Of a stretch of 64,000 nt of DNA, positions 61,101-64,000 are shown in pieces. The first letter of the stretch is position 1. Each line of letters starts with the position of its first letter. Origin of the DNA: Hydractinia symbiolongicarpus (lineage: Eukaryota; Cnidaria; Hydrozoa; Anthoathecata; Hydractiniidae); contig NW_026633880.1 in assembly GCF_029227915.1 (NCBI RefSeq), positions 1-64,000 of the forward strand, read 5' to 3'. Position numbers and translations under genes: made by a program. The notes beneath the pieces are model-generated. The model did not search any database. It worked only from the letters and a program-made list of their open reading frames with translations, and was not told the origin of the DNA.

Positions 61101-64000
61101 TTTTGAAACTGTCGCTATTTCTTTAGCGCGCGATAACGGCTAGGATTGGTCCCACAATAAAAAAATTCCTTTTTTTATCTTAATTCTTAAATGAAGCGCC
61201 ACCACAGAGCCCAGTGTAATCTCCGAGTTCCGGCAATCACGTCAAATTAAAAAGAATGTTATTTCTTGGAGTCCAATTGTCTCCTTTATCACATTTATCA
61301 GGTGACAGTCCAAAGTTAGCTCAATTAAGTCCCACAGTCAATCGTTTCGTAGTTAAAAGCGATGCAATCTAGTAATATCACAAAAATATCGCTAAATACA
61401 TGTTGGTACGAATTTGTGACCCAACCGTTGTAACTCAAACGGACTGACACCGTTAGAAAGTCAATGAAATGTAGTTTTTGAAACTGTCGCTAATTCTTTA
61501 GCGCGCGATAACGGCTAGGATTGGTCCCACAATAAAAAAATGACTTTTTTTATCTTAATTCTTAAATGAAGCGCTACCACAGAGCCCAGTGTAATCGCTG
61601 AGTTTCAGCAATCATGTCAAGTTAACAAGAATGTTATTTCTTGGAGTCCAATTATCTCCTTTATCACATTTATCAGGAGACAGTCCAAAGTTAGTTCAAT
61701 TAAGTCCCACAGTCAACCGTTTCATTGTTAAAAGCGATGCAACCTAGTAATATCAGAAAAATATCGCTAAATACATGTTGGTACGAACATGTGACCCAAC
61801 TGTTGTTACTCAAACGGACTGACACCGTTAGAAAGTCAATGAAATGTAGTTTTTAAAACTGTCGCTATTTCTTCAGCGCGCGATAACGGCTAGGATTGGT
61901 CCCACAATAAAGAAATGACATTTTTATCTTAATTCTTAAATGAAGTGCAACCACAGAGCCCAGTGTAATCTCCGAGTTCCGGCAATCACGTCAAATTAAG
62001 AAGAATGTTATTTCTTGGAGTCCAATTGTCTCCTTTATCACATTTATCAGGAGACAGTCCAAAGTTAGTTCAATTAAGTCCCACAGTCAACCGTTTCATT
62101 GTTAAAAGCGATGCAACCTAGTAATATCAGAAAAATATCGCTAAATACATGTTGGTACGAACATGTGACCCAACTGTTGTTACTCAAACGGACTGACACC
62201 GTTAGAAAGTCAATGAAATGTAGTTCTTGAAACTGTCGCTATTTCTTTAGCGCGCGATAACGGCTAGGATTGGTCCCACAATAAAAAAATGACTTTTTTT
62301 ATATTAATTCTTAGATGAAGCGCTACCACAGAGCCCAGTGTTGAGTTTCGCTGAGTTTCGGCAATCATGTCAAGTTAACAAGAATGTTATTTCTTGGAGT
62401 CCAATTATCTCCTTTATCACATTTATTAGGAGACAGTCCAAGGTTAGTTCAATTAAGCCCCACAGTCAATGGTTTCATAGTTAAAAGCGACGCAACCTAG
62501 TAATATTAGGAAAATATCGCTGAAAACATGTTGGTACGAATTTGTGACCAAACCGTTGTAACTGAAAGGGACTGACACCGTTAGAAAGTCAATGAAATGT
62601 AGTTTTTGAAACTATTGCTATTTCTTCAGCGCGCGCTAGCGGCTAGGATTGGTCCCACAGTAAAGAACGGCTTATTTATCTAATTTTTTAAATAAAGCGC
62701 TACCACAGCGCCCAGTGTAATCGCTGATTTCCGACAATCATGTCAAATTAAGAAGAATTTTTTTTTTGGAGTCCATTTGTGTCATTTATCACATTGATCA
62801 GGTCACGGTCCAAATTTAGTTCAATTAAGTCCCACAGTCAATCGTTTCACTGTTAAAAGCGATGCAAACTAGTAATATCAGGTAAATATCTTTAAATACA
62901 TGTTGGAACGAATATGTGACCCAACCGTTGAAACTCAAACGGACTGACACCGTTAAAAAGTCAATGAAATGTAGTTTTTGAAACTGTCGCTATTTCTTCA
63001 GCGTGCAATAACGAATAGGATTGGTCCCACAGTAAAGAACGACTCATTTATCTAAATTTTTAAATGAAGCGATACCACAACGCCCAGTGTAATCGCTGAT
63101 TTCCGGCAATCATGTCAAATTAAGAAGAATGTTATTTCTTGGAGTCCAATTGTCTCATTTATCACATTTATCAGGTCACAGTCCAAAGTTAGTCCAGTTA
63201 AGTCCCACAGTCAATCGTTTCACTTTTAAAAGCGATGCAACCTAGTAATATCAGATAAATATCGCTAAATACATGTTGGTACGAATATGTGACCCAACCG
63301 TTGAAACTCAAACGGATTGACACCGTTAGAAAGTCAATGAAATGTAGTTTTTGAAACTGTCGCTATTTCTTCACCGCACGATAACGGGTAGGATTGGTCC
63401 CACAGTTAAAAATGACTTATTAATCTAAATTTTTAAATGAAGCGCTACCACAGCGCCCAGTGTAATCTCTGAGTTCCGGCAATAATGTCAAATTAAGAAG
63501 AATGTTATTTCTTGGAGTCCAATTGTCTCCTTTATCACATTTATCAGGTGACAGTCCAAAGTTAGCTCAATTAAGTCCCACAGTCAATCGTTTCATAGTT
63601 AAAAGCGATGTAATCTAGTAATATCAGAAAGATATCGCTAAATACATGTTGGTACGAATTTGTGACCCAAACGTTGTAACTCAAATGGACTGACACCGTT
63701 AGAAAGTCAATGAAATGTAGTTTTTGAAACTGTCGCTATTTCTTTAGCGCGCGATAACGGCTAGGATTGGTCCCACAATAAAAAAATTCCTTTTTTTATC
63801 TTAATTCTTAAATGAAGCGCCACCACAGAGCCCAGTGTAATCTCCGAGTTCCGGCAATCACGTCAAATTAAAAAGAATGTTATTTCTTGGAGTCCAATTG
63901 TCTCCTTTATCACATTTATCAGGTGACAGTCCAAAGTTAGCTCAATTAAGTCCCACAGTCAATCGTTTCATAGTTAAAAGCGATGTAATCTAGTAATATC
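58189..64000 (+). repeat. Satellite array block D continued, right of the insert
   Basis: About 15-16 monomers of the second subfamily, running off the window end. The first resumes at TTTTTAAATGAAGCG, the exact continuation of the monomer broken at 55,519. Segments are near copies of those left of the insert. 58,7xx-59,40x matches 53,4xx-54,12x at offset 5,286, and 62,2xx-63,4xx matches 53,9xx-55,1xx at offset 8,283. A recurrent subtype with AAAAATTCC-TTTTTTT and GCGCCACCACAGAGCCC occurs near 58,54x, 60,04x, 61,16x and 63,78x. Confidence 0.95.

Noticed and set aside
1-64000. CRISPR array
   Set aside because: The repeats are 345-374 bp head to tail without spacers and no cas-like gene is present.

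Overview
This window is non-coding eukaryotic repeat DNA. About 61.3 kb of the 64 kb is one tandem satellite family with a monomer of about 371-374 bp, plus a shortened form of about 345 bp. I count roughly 165 monomers. A single 2,669-bp unrelated insert (55,520-58,188) interrupts it. I see no convincing protein-coding gene, tRNA, rRNA, CRISPR array or bacterial feature. The longest open frames (under 70 codons) lie inside satellite monomers or the AT-rich insert. A homogenised satellite carrying a Helitron-like insertion points to a eukaryotic heterochromatic block, possibly centromeric, pericentromeric or subtelomeric. I do not recognise the satellite and cannot name the species.

Layout, taking '+' as the orientation that reads AACGGACTGACACCGTT. 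1-4,029: '+' array, about 11 monomers, ending in a trimeric higher-order repeat (HOR) of about 1,089 bp. 4,030-18,165: '-' array, about 38 monomers. 18,166 to about 41,670: '+' array with several HORs, including a 2,898-bp block duplicated almost perfectly (29,111-34,906). About 41,670-55,519 and 58,189-64,000: '+' array of a different subfamily that lacks the 345-bp form.

The inverted segment is bounded by an unusual nested structure. Bases 1-4,029 are the near-exact reverse complement of 4,949-8,977 (paired coordinates sum to 8,978 throughout). Bases 4,030-4,850 are the reverse complement of 18,166-18,986 (sum 23,016). So the first 4.85 kb looks assembled from two inverted copies of sequence further right. 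This is either a recent template-switch or fold-back rearrangement or an assembly error, and it is the observation most worth testing.

The insert at 55,520-58,188 starts with TC, ends with CTAG, and lies exactly between an A and a T of a satellite motif whose empty form occurs elsewhere in the window. There is no target-site duplication. These are Helitron hallmarks. It has no transposase, is AT-rich, and contains about 15 degraded copies of a roughly 95-100 bp internal repeat, which suggests a non-autonomous element.

The satellite monomer itself appears to be an old dimer of two half-units of about 185 bp. They share the 10-mer GTCCCACAGT and several other co-linear blocks. The short monomer form has lost 28 bp that include one of the two copies of that 10-mer.
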